From Novosphingobium sp. (GTDB taxonomy: Bacteria > Pseudomonadota > Alphaproteobacteria > Sphingomonadales > Sphingomonadaceae), in assembly GCA_017745295.1 (NCBI GenBank), contig JAGHZR010000023.1, positions 1 to 64,000 of the forward strand: a stretch of 64,000 nucleotides of DNA, written 5' to 3'. This document shows, one piece after another, positions 52,120 to 60,123 of the stretch. Under the pieces are notes generated by a model, which saw only the letters and a list, made by a program, of their open reading frames with translations, had not been told where the DNA came from and did no database searches. The position numbers were made by a program, and so were the translations under genes. Positions within the stretch are counted from its first letter, which is position 1, and each line of letters begins with the position of its first letter.

Positions 52120-52581
52120 CTATATCGCATTCCCGAGCAAGAATGTGGATAAGTTGGCGGCGAGCGGATAATCGAGCGGCGGCATTGCCAAATCCGGGAT
52201 CGCTTCCAGACTGCACCAGTCCAGTGCCTGCGCCTCGTGCGCGTGCGGTTCGCCCCGCCACTCGCGGCATATATAAAGAAGAATGACGACCGCCCGGCCG
52301 GTCGGCCCTTCCGAGGGCGCCAGACTGCCGCTGCTGGCGAAGCCGACGGACAACAGGGAATCCGGTGAGAGATCGACGCCGAGTTCCTCGTGCAGCTCGC
52401 GCACGGCAGCGTGCTCCGGCGTCTCGCCCGGCTCGACCTTGCCGCCGGGAAATTCCCAGAGCCCGCCGTGCATCGATGCGTCAGGCCGCTGCTGCATCAG
52501 GATTCGCCCGTCGGGTCGTACCAGTGCCACCGCCACGACCAGCAGTGGGGGCAGCAGCGGGGGTGTAAAAGAATTTTCCAG
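52120..52581 (-). CDS. NUDIX hydrolase, MutT (8-oxo-dGTP diphosphatase)-like
   Basis: A NUDIX-box protein with GGKVEPGETPEHAAVRELHEELG and the MutT-like surroundings VVAVALVRPDGRILMQQRP, MHGGLWEFPGG and the C-terminal EAQALDWCSLEAIPDL, so sanitation of oxidised nucleotides is likely. The frame is open to an ATG at 52659, but the first 26 codons from there are AT-rich and intergenic-like and overlap the divergent pilin start. A strong AAAGGAGG (52590-52597) sits 8 nt before a CTG at 52581, which I take as the probable non-standard start. About 153 residues. Confidence 0.82.
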   Translation of the reverse strand: MENSFTPPLLPPLLVVAVALVRPDGRILMQQRPDASMHGGLWEFPGGKVEPGETPEHAAVRELHEELGVDLSPDSLLSVGFASSGSLAPSEGPTGRAVVILLYICREWRGEPHAHEAQALDWCSLEAIPDLAMPPLDYPLAANLSTFLLGNAI

Positions 52582-52657
52582 CTTGGCGCCCTCCTTTAGG
52601 GACTCTTTAACGATGAAATGGTATTTCAGGAATATATCGGGGGTATTGCAAGCAATC

Positions 52658-52846
52658 ATGGCTATAAAGTCGATTCTCCAGCGTATATCTCAAGATAAAC
52701 GCGGCGCTACTGCAGTAGAGTATGCCCTTATCCTCGCCATGATCGTACTTGTCATGCTCGTCGCCCTGAACGGCGTCGCGTCGGAAACGATCCGGTTATG
52801 GACCGGGGTTTCCCAGAAGTCGGCGGATGCGATCTCAGGAAAGTAA
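52658..52846 (+). CDS. Flp/Fap-type pilin, copy 1
   Basis: A 62-residue Flp prepilin for the Tad pilus. Short basic leader (MAIKSILQRISQDKRG), then the cleavage/assembly motif GATAVEYALIL with the Glu-Tyr pair typical of Flp pilins, and a single hydrophobic helix. The leader would be cut by CpaA after Gly16. Divergent from the NUDIX gene. Ribosome-binding site weak (GGGGG is far upstream). Confidence 0.9.
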   Translation: MAIKSILQRISQDKRGATAVEYALILAMIVLVMLVALNGVASETIRLWTGVSQKSADAISGK

Positions 52847-52989
52847 CAAGGTCCCTCGCTTAAGTTTTCTTCAACACTTGTGGCGTAGTTCCAAGCCTGT
52901 CCAAAGCGCCGAAGCGAGTGCCTCATAGGGTAAGCCGGGGGGCGGGGCGGACCGGGTACACCAGATTGCTTTCATTCAGGAGACATCAG

Positions 52990-53178
52990 ATGAAGTTTCT
53001 CGCCAAGCTGCGCCGCAATGAACAGGGCGCCACCGCTATCGAATACGGCCTGATCGCCGCCCTCATTGCCGTTGCCGCCATTGCAGCCATGCAGGGTCTG
53101 GGCACGGACCTCAAGGCAACGTTCGAAAAGACCAGCACCAACCTCCAGACGGCGAACAAGGCCACCGACGCGAAGTAA
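52990..53178 (+). CDS. Flp/Fap-type pilin, copy 2
   Basis: A second 62-residue Flp prepilin, 143 bp behind copy 1: leader MKFLAKLRRNEQG, motif GATAIEYGLIAAL, hydrophobic helix, then a polar C-terminal half (DLKATFEKTSTNLQTANKA) unlike copy 1. AGGAG lies 8 nt before the ATG and a strong terminator follows, so this copy is probably the major pilin; that is inference from signal strength. Confidence 0.93.
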   Translation: MKFLAKLRRNEQGATAIEYGLIAALIAVAAIAAMQGLGTDLKATFEKTSTNLQTANKATDAK

Positions 53179-53200
53179 TCGCTCGTCGAACGAATACAAA

Positions 53201-53228
53201 GGGCGGCAGGGAAACCTGCCGCCCTTTT
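53201..53228 (+). terminator. Intrinsic terminator of the second flp gene
   Basis: GGGCGGCAGG and CCTGCCGCCC form a perfect 10-bp stem with a GAAA tetraloop, followed by TTTT, 22 bp after the stop. Confidence 0.9.
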
Positions 53229-53277
53229 CGTTTGTGCAGGTGTTTCCTGCATCGACAAGCCGATCATCAGCGATCCA

Positions 53278-53367
53278 CGTCATCCTGAACGTGTTTCAGG
53301 AGCTATCCCGCCGAACAACCCGCCGTCGATGGTCGGAAATGGATCCCGAAACAACTTCAGGATGACG
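53278..53367. repeat. Dispersed palindromic repeat, family B, degenerate copy
   Basis: Arms CGTCATCCTGAACGTGTTTC and the reverse-complement-like GGATCCCGAAACAACTTCAG...GATGACG, imperfect, with a shared middle CCGCCGAAC. It lies between the second flp gene and the convergent M48 gene. The intact copy is at 59696-59783. Confidence 0.75.
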
Positions 53368-53430
53368 AGTGCGGGATTCATACAGCGCGCGGAAACTCAG
53401 AATAGCTGCGAAAAATCGCAACTCCGCGCC

Positions 53431-54924
53431 TCAATACGTCACCATCTTCACCTTCTGCCCCGGCACCAGCCGCGTATTATTGTCCAGTCCGTTCAAGACC
53501 AGGAACCGCTCCAGCGCCGCATCCGTATAGGCCATGCGCGCCGCCAGCGACTGCACGGTGTCGCCAGCCTTTACAGTCACGACTGCCAGGCGACGCGGCT
53601 TTACCTGTCCGGCATCAGCAGCGGAAATCCGGCGCAGGCTCTTGAACATCGGGTTGAACACCCCTGCCCCGCCGACGCGCGTGATCGTCAGGAAGTGATA
53701 GGCCTTACCGCCCCCGAAATCGTAGGCGAACACCGCCACGTCCACCGGCCCACTCGAAGCCTGCACCCGCGCCACGCCGTAAGCGGCGGTAAGCCCGTTC
53801 ACCATGGTCCGCTCGATACTGGACGGTTCGATTCGCGCCTGCCCCGATTCGGTCAGGCTGGAAAACACCGTCTGGATATAGGCATCGAGACCGGTTCCCA
53901 GCGCCCCACCGGCAAACTGCGCCTTGCCCGAATCGCCGTTGATCGAGACGGCTTGCGTCCCGTTCACCAGATAGAAGCCCTCCGGCGCCTGGAACGCGAG
54001 GCGCAGCTCCGGGTGGGTGAACTTGCTGCCGTCGATGATCCCCTGCTTGGGATCGTCGCCATAGACCAGCCCGTCGATCCGAGTGAGAAACACGTCGCGA
54101 TTCGTCGTGCCGGTCGCGGCACTGCCCGCCAGCGACAGTGCATCGCGCACGCGCGAGGCGGGATCAGGGTGAGTCGAGGCCCATTGCGGCACCTGGCTCG
54201 AACTCCCGCGCAATTGCGCTTCGAGCGCGTTCTGCCGCGCGAGGCTGTCCAGCACCGTCGCCATTGCGCGCGGATCGTAGCCCGCACGCTTCAGATAGGT
54301 AATGCCGAGTCGATCCGCTTCCAGTTCCTGCGTGCGCGAATACTTGAGCGTCAGCATCTGCGATCCCTGCGAGGCCAGTTGCTGCCCGAGCCGCCCGAAA
54401 GCACTGTCTCCCAGCAGCACGCCCGAGAGAATCGAACCGAGCGCCCCCAGCAACTGGTTGCGCGAGGCGGCCTGCTGACGCTTGGCCGAGTGGCGCGCCG
54501 CGACGTGCCCCACTTCATGGCCGAGCACGCCTGCCAGCTCCGCCTCGTTGTTCATGAGCGCCGTCAACTGGCGCGTCACGTAGATATAGCCGCCCGGAAT
54601 CGCGAAGGCATTGTTCACCGGCGAGTTCAGCAGCGTGACCGTGAAATCGCCCTTCGCATTCGACAGGCCAGACTGCACGGCGATGGCCTTGCCGACCTGC
54701 TCGACATAAGCGGCCTGCGGCCCGGTCAGGCCGCCGCCAAACTCGGCCAGCAGATCGGGGTGAGCCTTGGCGCCCTGCTCCTTGTCGGCCCGGCTGATCG
54801 AACTGACGGTAGCCGGATAGGCAGCCGCCGCGACGGCAACTCCGGTCGTATTCGGCGCGAGAGCGAGCGCCGATGCCGCCGTTATCGCGCTCCACTTGCG
54901 CCCAATCCCTTTGTTCACGAACAC
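53431..54924 (-). CDS. Secreted M48-family metalloprotease with C-terminal LysM-like domain
   Basis: A 497-residue exported M48 (BepA/LoiP-like) zinc protease. Signal peptide at residues 1-34; the zinc motif HEVGH is at 136-140 and the third ligand in TQELEADRLG about 70 residues later. The middle (residues 260-420) is a family-specific domain, and the last ~55 residues (VTVKAGDTVQSLAARM ... RLVPGQKVKMV) look like LysM, suggesting peptidoglycan attachment. Likely role: outer-membrane protein quality control. The start is GTG 54924 with GGAGGGG upstream; a GTG two codons later is also possible. Confidence 0.9.
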   Translation of the reverse strand: MFVNKGIGRKWSAITAASALALAPNTTGVAVAAAAYPATVSSISRADKEQGAKAHPDLLAEFGGGLTGPQAAYVEQVGKAIAVQSGLSNAKGDFTVTLLNSPVNNAFAIPGGYIYVTRQLTALMNNEAELAGVLGHEVGHVAARHSAKRQQAASRNQLLGALGSILSGVLLGDSAFGRLGQQLASQGSQMLTLKYSRTQELEADRLGITYLKRAGYDPRAMATVLDSLARQNALEAQLRGSSSQVPQWASTHPDPASRVRDALSLAGSAATGTTNRDVFLTRIDGLVYGDDPKQGIIDGSKFTHPELRLAFQAPEGFYLVNGTQAVSINGDSGKAQFAGGALGTGLDAYIQTVFSSLTESGQARIEPSSIERTMVNGLTAAYGVARVQASSGPVDVAVFAYDFGGGKAYHFLTITRVGGAGVFNPMFKSLRRISAADAGQVKPRRLAVVTVKAGDTVQSLAARMAYTDAALERFLVLNGLDNNTRLVPGQKVKMVTY

Positions 54925-54998
54925 CGCATCCCCTCCGCCAAGGACATTCCTTCAGGTCTTTCCCGTTCTGCAACGGGATCTGCAAGCGCTTGTTCCCG

Positions 54999-55871
54999 TT
55001 ACCCACGCGCCAGCGGATGGCGCGCGTTCACGAGCGCGACGAGCCGCGCGGAATCGACGTGGGTGTAGATCTGGGTCGTGGCGATGTCCGCATGGCCGAG
55101 CAGCATCTGCAAGACGCGGAGGTCCGCACCGCCTTCCAGCAAGTGCGTGGCGAAGGCATGGCGCAGCACATGCGGCGAGACCCGCGTGGGATCGATTCCC
55201 GCCCGCACCGCCAAAGCCCGCAGCAGTTGGAACAGCCGCACCCGCGTCAGATGACCGCTCTCCCCGCTCGATGGAAACAGGAACTTCGAATTGCCGCGCC
55301 GCACCGCCAGCCAGCGCGAGAGCACCGGGCGCGCCCGCCCGCTCACCGGCACCATGCGCTGCTGCCCCCCCTTGCCGGTGACATGCAGGAACGGCGCGTC
55401 GCGCGGCACCGCCGCCAACGGCAGCGAGACCAGTTCCGTCGCACGCAGGCCCGATCCGTAGAGCAGTTCCAGCAGCGTCAGCAGCCGCACCGCATCGGAG
55501 CGCTCGCTCGCCGCCTCGGCCTCGGCAGTGGTCAGGAACCGCTCGACTTCCTCATGAGAGAGCAGGCGCGGCAGGGGACGGCGCGTGCGCGGCTTGGGCA
55601 GCGAACCGGAAGGATCGTCCGCCCGCAACCCCTCGTCCACCAGAAAACCGTAGAATTGCCGAAGCGCCGAGCAGCGCCGGGCGAGACTGGACGCGGCAAG
55701 CCCATCCCAGGCCTCCCCCAGCCCCGCCAACGCATCACCGTCCGCCGCCGCGAGATCGCCGAGTTCCTCCGCCGCCGCGGCGAGATCGCGGCGATAGGCC
55801 GCCAACGTGTTCGCCGCCGCACCGCGCTCGGCGGCCAGCATCGCCAGAAACCGCTCGGCGTGGTCCGCCAT
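54999..55871 (-). CDS. xerD: Tyrosine recombinase XerD
   Basis: Resolves chromosome dimers at dif together with XerC. 290 residues: SAM-like N-terminal domain (AERFLAMLAAERGAAANTLAAYRRDL) and catalytic domain with Arg (GSGLRATELV), Lys (TGKGGQQRMVPV), HVLRHAFATHLL (HxxR), LGHADIATTQIYTHV (His and Tyr). Its place next to aroK-aroB is the usual alphaproteobacterial xerD neighbourhood, which argues against a mobile-element integrase. Ends 75 bp beyond the M48 start; begins 6 bp after the large secreted-protein gene. Confidence 0.92.
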   Translation of the reverse strand: MADHAERFLAMLAAERGAAANTLAAYRRDLAAAAEELGDLAAADGDALAGLGEAWDGLAASSLARRCSALRQFYGFLVDEGLRADDPSGSLPKPRTRRPLPRLLSHEEVERFLTTAEAEAASERSDAVRLLTLLELLYGSGLRATELVSLPLAAVPRDAPFLHVTGKGGQQRMVPVSGRARPVLSRWLAVRRGNSKFLFPSSGESGHLTRVRLFQLLRALAVRAGIDPTRVSPHVLRHAFATHLLEGGADLRVLQMLLGHADIATTQIYTHVDSARLVALVNARHPLARG

Positions 55872-55876
55872 GGAAC

Positions 55877-57754
55877 TCAGGCCCGCGCCACGGCTTCCGC
55901 AGCAATCATCCGCGCTTCCGCGTCGAGGCCGACCGTGCGCAGGGCCGAAACAATGTGGTAGAGATAGCGCGGCGTCATGCGCTGCCAGCTGCTGCCCTGC
56001 ATGCCGAGGCCCGCCAGCATCGCCACGCTGGCGGCATCGCCGTCCCGCGCCGCCCGCTCGATCGCGGTGGTGAAGCGGGTGGCGCTGTCCAGTTGCATGC
56101 CCCACTCGTTCGAATAGCGCGTGGCCGCGCCCTCGTCGATGCGGCCCAGCCCCGCGAGACCGGCCACGAGAAACGCACTCTTGCGCTTGTTCTGGCTTTC
56201 GTCGTCGCCGTAGTAGCTGTCGACCGCGCCGCTATCCACCGCGCGAATGCGGCCCGGCGCCGCCAGAGTCAGCAGCCCCCAGCCCTGACTGCCCGAAGGC
56301 ACGATCGGCGACCATGCCAACGCATTGGTGTCATAGCCCGCTGCCAGCATCGAGGCGATCAGCGCTCCGGCATCGCCTTCCAGATCCTTGCTCGGGGCGA
56401 TGCGCGCGGCGGCGGCGGCGGTCAGCACCTGCCGGGCATAAGCCGCCTGTCCGCTCACGCCGGTCCAGAGAGACTGCATCGCCGCGATACGGGCCGACGG
56501 GGATTCGAGGCCATAGGCATCGCGCAGCGTCTCGGCGCGCTTCTGCCAGTCGCCGGTCACGTCGGGATCGGCGTAGAGCTGCGAATAGAGATCGACCATC
56601 GCCGCATTCGAGAGCACCCCGCTCGCCCCGGCGCGGTCGGCAGCGGCAACGCGGCGGGAGAGACCTACCATCGGCGCCAGCGCAGTGATGCTGTCGTAGG
56701 CGGGACCGGCACCGACCATCGCGCTTTCCGGCGGATTGAGACCCACGCCGATGGCAAGGCCGTAGCGCCAGGGCGTCATCGTATCGACGCCGTCCCACTC
56801 GATCGTCACCGCCTTGCGCGACCGTCCGGCAGCGCCTGCGTATTTCTGTGCGAGCAGGGAATCGATGCGCGGCATCTTGCCGCTGACGCGGGCCTTCTCC
56901 AGCCGCGAAAGCGCTGCCGCACCGCTGCCCCGGAAGGCATCGCAGATCGACTGGGCCGCGCTCCACTCGATGCTGGCGCCCTGAGCGCCCTGAATCGAGA
57001 GCACCGGGCACATGCCGGTGAAGTCGGCGGTGCGCTGATAGATGTCGAACGCCTCGCGGGTGATGTCCGGCGTGAAATTCGAGATATCGAGGCCCTGCAA
57101 GACCGCGCGCGCGGCGTCGCTCTCGCCCATGCGAATCAGCAGGCCGACGCGCAGCGCCAGGAATTGCTGCGGGCTCATCCCCGCCGGAGCCTGAAGGCGC
57201 GAAGCGAGCGCGCGGCGCAGCAGGATATGGCCCCAGCGCGAGACCAGCGTGCCGCGATTGGCAGCCAGCGCGGTCTGCACCAGATAGGGGTTCTGCGTGG
57301 CTAGCGAGCCTGCCGCCATGCCGCCCTCGCTCTCGTCGACGAGACCGACTTCGTCCATCGAACGACGGGCGCCTGCGGGCATATCGAGATTGAGCTTGTC
57401 GGTAAGCAGCTGCTCGAAGTCCTCCGGCGACATGCTCTGGAGTTCTTCCAGCGTCGGCAGCCGCTTCAGCGTGCTCTTGCCCGCGGCATCGACGGTCACG
57501 AAGGAATCGGGCGAGAAGCTGGGCAGCGCGGTCGGCAGCGGTTGCACAACCGGTGTCGAAACGCTGGTGGTTGCCGGGCGGGCCCCAGCCGGGGCGCTCG
57601 TCGCGGCGGGGCGACTGGGCGCGGGGGTCGGCGTCGGCTCGTCGAACATCTTCGGCAGCAGCGATTCCGGCGCGTCCTGCGCCACCGCCCATGCCGAAGT
57701 CAGCGCCAGCGAGGCACCGACCAGCAGGTGCCAGGTTCTGATACGCACGGTCAT
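55877..57754 (-). CDS. Large secreted protein of unknown function
   Basis: A 625-residue exported protein: signal peptide at residues 1-25 (WHLLVGASLALTSAWAVAQ), then a Pro/Ala/Thr-rich linker (PTPTPAPSRPAATSAPAGARP), then an alpha-helical body with TPR-like spacing (ALRVGLLIRMGESDAARAVLQG, then FLVAGLAGLGRIDEGAATRYS). No catalytic motif was found; a scaffold or envelope-assembly role is a guess. The ATG at 57754 overlaps the stop of a 52-codon gene (ATGA), so expression is coupled. xerD follows 5 bp later. Confidence 0.78.
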   Translation of the reverse strand: MTVRIRTWHLLVGASLALTSAWAVAQDAPESLLPKMFDEPTPTPAPSRPAATSAPAGARPATTSVSTPVVQPLPTALPSFSPDSFVTVDAAGKSTLKRLPTLEELQSMSPEDFEQLLTDKLNLDMPAGARRSMDEVGLVDESEGGMAAGSLATQNPYLVQTALAANRGTLVSRWGHILLRRALASRLQAPAGMSPQQFLALRVGLLIRMGESDAARAVLQGLDISNFTPDITREAFDIYQRTADFTGMCPVLSIQGAQGASIEWSAAQSICDAFRGSGAAALSRLEKARVSGKMPRIDSLLAQKYAGAAGRSRKAVTIEWDGVDTMTPWRYGLAIGVGLNPPESAMVGAGPAYDSITALAPMVGLSRRVAAADRAGASGVLSNAAMVDLYSQLYADPDVTGDWQKRAETLRDAYGLESPSARIAAMQSLWTGVSGQAAYARQVLTAAAAARIAPSKDLEGDAGALIASMLAAGYDTNALAWSPIVPSGSQGWGLLTLAAPGRIRAVDSGAVDSYYGDDESQNKRKSAFLVAGLAGLGRIDEGAATRYSNEWGMQLDSATRFTTAIERAARDGDAASVAMLAGLGMQGSSWQRMTPRYLYHIVSALRTVGLDAEARMIAAEAVARA

Positions 57755-57909
57755 TGCGGCAACTCCGGCACCGGAACCGGCTGGACGATATCGCGTACCG
57801 GCGAGCGGCCGCCGTTCGTCCAGGCCCAAATCATCAACGCGATCGCCAGCAGGACGATGGAAACGGCAGCCACGCCTGAGAACTTGCGCCTGCGTTTTGG
57901 TATCGTCAC
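57751..57909 (-). CDS. Small single-pass membrane protein (52 aa)
   Basis: A short gene beginning GTG (57909) with AAGGAAGG just upstream. The product has a basic N-terminus (TIPKRRRKFSG), one hydrophobic helix (VAAVSIVLLAIALMIWAW), then a Pro/Val-rich tail (VQPVPVPELPQ): a typical type II small membrane protein. Its TGA overlaps the ATG of the 625-residue secreted-protein gene, so the two are a coupled pair, probably working together at the inner membrane. It is divergent from aroK. No family recognised. Confidence 0.7.
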   Translation of the reverse strand: MTIPKRRRKFSGVAAVSIVLLAIALMIWAWTNGGRSPVRDIVQPVPVPELPQ

Positions 57910-57967
57910 TCGCCTTCCTTCACCGATGCTTGCGCTGCGACCTAGCGCAACTATAGGCGATGGAGCA

Positions 57968-58549
57968 ATGGACGTTCAACAGACCCGGTTTTCCGCGCAG
58001 GAAATTGCCGCTCTCGCGCGGCGCATCGATCGCCCCATCGTGCTGGTCGGGATGATGGGCGTGGGCAAATCGAGCGTGGGCAAGCGCCTCGCCACCCTGC
58101 TCGACTGTCCTTTCGTCGATGCCGACGAGGAAATCGAGCGTTCGGCGCAAATGACCATCCCCGAGATTTTCGAGACTTACGGCGAATCCTACTTCCGCGA
58201 CGGCGAGCGGCGGGTGATCTCGCGCCTGATCGAGGGCAAACCCCATGCCGGGCCCTGCGTGATCGCGACCGGCGGCGGCGCCTTCTGCAACGAAGTGACG
58301 CGGCAACTGATTCTGGACAAGGCGATCACCGTCTGGCTCGACAGCGAGGTGGAGACCCTGGTCGAACGCACCGCGCGCAAGGACAACCGCCCGCTGCTGC
58401 AAGGCGGCAATCCGCGCGAGATCCTCACCCGGCTGCGCGAGGACCGGCGCCAGCACTATTCGCTGGCCCCGATCCACGTCATGAGTCACAGCGGTCCGCA
58501 CGTCCAGACGATCAACAACGTCCTTCAGGGAATTTCGCAATGGCTGTAA
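57968..58549 (+). CDS. aroK: Shikimate kinase
   Basis: Phosphorylates shikimate to shikimate-3-phosphate. 193 residues: P-loop GMMGVGKSSVGKRLA, shikimate-binding FVDADEEIE and the FRDGERRVI arginine, the Gly-rich ATGGGAF, and a lid with RPLLQG. The ATG at 57968 has GGAG upstream. Overlaps the start of aroB by 10 bp, so both are co-translated. Confidence 0.97.
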   Translation: MDVQQTRFSAQEIAALARRIDRPIVLVGMMGVGKSSVGKRLATLLDCPFVDADEEIERSAQMTIPEIFETYGESYFRDGERRVISRLIEGKPHAGPCVIATGGGAFCNEVTRQLILDKAITVWLDSEVETLVERTARKDNRPLLQGGNPREILTRLREDRRQHYSLAPIHVMSHSGPHVQTINNVLQGISQWL

Positions 58550-59649
58550 TCCCCGTCGATATCGCCGGTCGCCCCTATGAAGTGCGCGTCGGCGCCGGGC
58601 TGCTCGCCGAACTCGTGCCGCAGTGCCGGGGGCGCCTGCGCAAGCGCGGCGTGCCGATCATCACCGACGCCAACGTCCATGCCGCCTGGGGGGCGGTGGT
58701 CGAAGCCAGCCTGCGCGACAACGGCCACGAGCCGCACTGGCGCATTCTCCCCCCCGGCGAGGCCACGAAATCGTGGGAGGAACTGGCCGCCACGGTGAAC
58801 TGGCTGCTCTCGCTCGAAGTGGAGCGCGGCGACCATATCATCGCGCTCGGCGGCGGCGTGATCGGCGACCTCACCGGCTTCTGCGCCTCGGTGCTCAAGC
58901 GCGGATGCAAGTTCATCCAGGTGCCGACCACCCTGCTCGCCCAGGTCGATTCGAGCGTCGGCGGCAAGACCGCGATCAACACCCCCGCGGGCAAGAACCT
59001 CGTCGGCGCCTTCCACCAGCCCTCGCTGGTGCTGGCGGACCTCTCTGCACTCGAAACCCTGCCCGGGCGCGACCTGCTGGCGGGCTATGCCGAAGTGGTG
59101 AAGTACGGTCTCATCGACGATGCCGACTTCTTCGCCTGGTGCGACACCAATGCCGCCGCGATGCTCGCGGGAGACAGCCAGCTTCGCGAATATGCCGTCG
59201 CCCATTCGGTGGCGAGCAAGGCGCGGATCGTCGCGGAAGATGAGTTCGAGATCACCGGCAAGCGCGCCCTGCTCAACCTCGGCCACACGTTCGGCCATGC
59301 GCTGGAGGCCGAGACCGGCTTCTCCACGCGCCTGCTCCACGGCGAGGCGGTCGCCCTCGGCATGGTGCTGGCGGCGCGCTACTCCGCCCGCCGCGAACTG
59401 ATGCCCCGCGCCAGTGCCGAGCACATCGCCCGCCACATCGGCGAGATCGGCCTGCCCGCCAGCCTCACCTCCCTCGGCCTCGACTGCGACGGTGCCCGCC
59501 TTGTCGAGCACATGCTGCACGACAAGAAGATGGACGCGGGCACCCTGCCCTTCCTGCTGCTCAAAGGGATCGGTCAGACCTACCTCGACAAGCAGGTTTC
59601 GCTGGATGACGTCGCTATGTTCCTCGACGAGGAATTGGCGCGAGACTGA
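58540..59649 (+). CDS. aroB: 3-dehydroquinate synthase
   Basis: Forms 3-dehydroquinate from DAHP using NAD and zinc. 369 residues with LGGGVIGDLTGFCAS, FIQVPTTLLAQVDSSVGGKTAIN, zinc-site GYAEVVKYGLI, LNLGHTFGHALEAETG and LLHGEAVALGM. Together with the DAHP synthase at 24.5 kb and aroK, it gives three shikimate-pathway steps in this window. Overlaps aroK. Confidence 0.98.
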   Translation: MAVIPVDIAGRPYEVRVGAGLLAELVPQCRGRLRKRGVPIITDANVHAAWGAVVEASLRDNGHEPHWRILPPGEATKSWEELAATVNWLLSLEVERGDHIIALGGGVIGDLTGFCASVLKRGCKFIQVPTTLLAQVDSSVGGKTAINTPAGKNLVGAFHQPSLVLADLSALETLPGRDLLAGYAEVVKYGLIDDADFFAWCDTNAAAMLAGDSQLREYAVAHSVASKARIVAEDEFEITGKRALLNLGHTFGHALEAETGFSTRLLHGEAVALGMVLAARYSARRELMPRASAEHIARHIGEIGLPASLTSLGLDCDGARLVEHMLHDKKMDAGTLPFLLLKGIGQTYLDKQVSLDDVAMFLDEELARD

Positions 59650-59695
59650 CGCCTGGCCGTCGCTCTGGGCTGACGTTGAATGCTCCACTCTCACT

Positions 59696-59783
59696 CGTCA
59701 TCCTGAACTTGTTTCAGGATCCATCTCGCCGAACGGACTGCGGCTGATGGTCAAATGGATCCTGAAACAAGTTCAGGATGACG
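59696..59783. repeat. Dispersed palindromic repeat, family B, intact copy
   Basis: A perfect 28-bp inverted repeat: arm 59696-59723 (starting CGTCATCCTGAACTTGTTTC) is the exact complement of 59756-59783, separated by 32 nt. It begins 47 bp after the aroB stop and probably folds at the 3' end of the aroB mRNA. A degenerate copy is at 53278-53367. Confidence 0.92.
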
Positions 59784-59795
59784 GGGAGCCATAGG

Positions 59796-59999
59796 ATGGC
59801 AAGCGCGCTGGCCCAACAGGTCTATCCCGTTGAAATTCCGGCGCGCCGTGCCCTGCATGCGGCGTATGCCGCAACGAGTCGTGCTTGCCCTGCGTTTCCG
59901 AAGCATTCCCGCAATGGAATTTGGCGCCGATCGCAGAACCTCTCACGAGGTCCGGGGGCGTACGGGAAGGCGACAGGTCGATCGGGTCTGTCGCCTTTT
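59796..59999 (+). ncRNA. Candidate small RNA ending in an intrinsic terminator
   Basis: A segment of about 130-200 nt with internal complementarity (a ten-pair GGCAAGCGCG / CGTGCTTGCC stem, two small hairpins) that ends in a canonical terminator although the nearest upstream gene stop (aroB) is about 320 bp away with a strong palindrome in between. The open frames through it look non-protein-like (Arg/Ser/Pro-rich). No known RNA family was recognised, and no convincing promoter was found. Confidence 0.3.
59969..59999 (+). terminator. Intrinsic terminator without an adjacent gene
   Basis: GGCGACAG (59969-59976) pairs with CTGTCGCC (59988-59995), followed by TTTT. It ends 125 bp upstream of the POT transporter gene and 350 bp after aroB. 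Confidence 0.8.
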
Positions 60000-60123
60000 C
60001 CGTTTGAACAAAGCCGCTTGGAACCGTCGGCCCGGCCTGGGCCGCTGCTCGACGTGACATTACAATGACGCGCCACTATGGTGCGCCCTCGGATAACAAA
60101 AGTACCGGGTCGCACGAGACACC

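Larger units (their letters stand above)
59650..60123. other. Intergenic region: repeat, possible small RNA and terminator
   Basis: 474 bp after aroB without a supported protein gene. It contains the family B palindrome (59696-59783), a segment with several complementary stretches (GGCAAGC near 59799 with GCTTGCC near 59883; GCGGC-GTAT-GCCGC; CCTC-TCAC-GAGG) and an intrinsic terminator (59969-59999). Confidence 0.6.

Noticed and set aside
54999..55871. Tyrosine recombinase as the integrase of a mobile element
   Set aside because: Length, motifs and the aroK-aroB neighbourhood fit chromosomal XerD.
59778..60068. 96-codon plus-strand frame after aroB
   Set aside because: It starts inside the repeat, runs through the terminator and has an Arg/Ser/Pro-rich composition without recognisable protein features.
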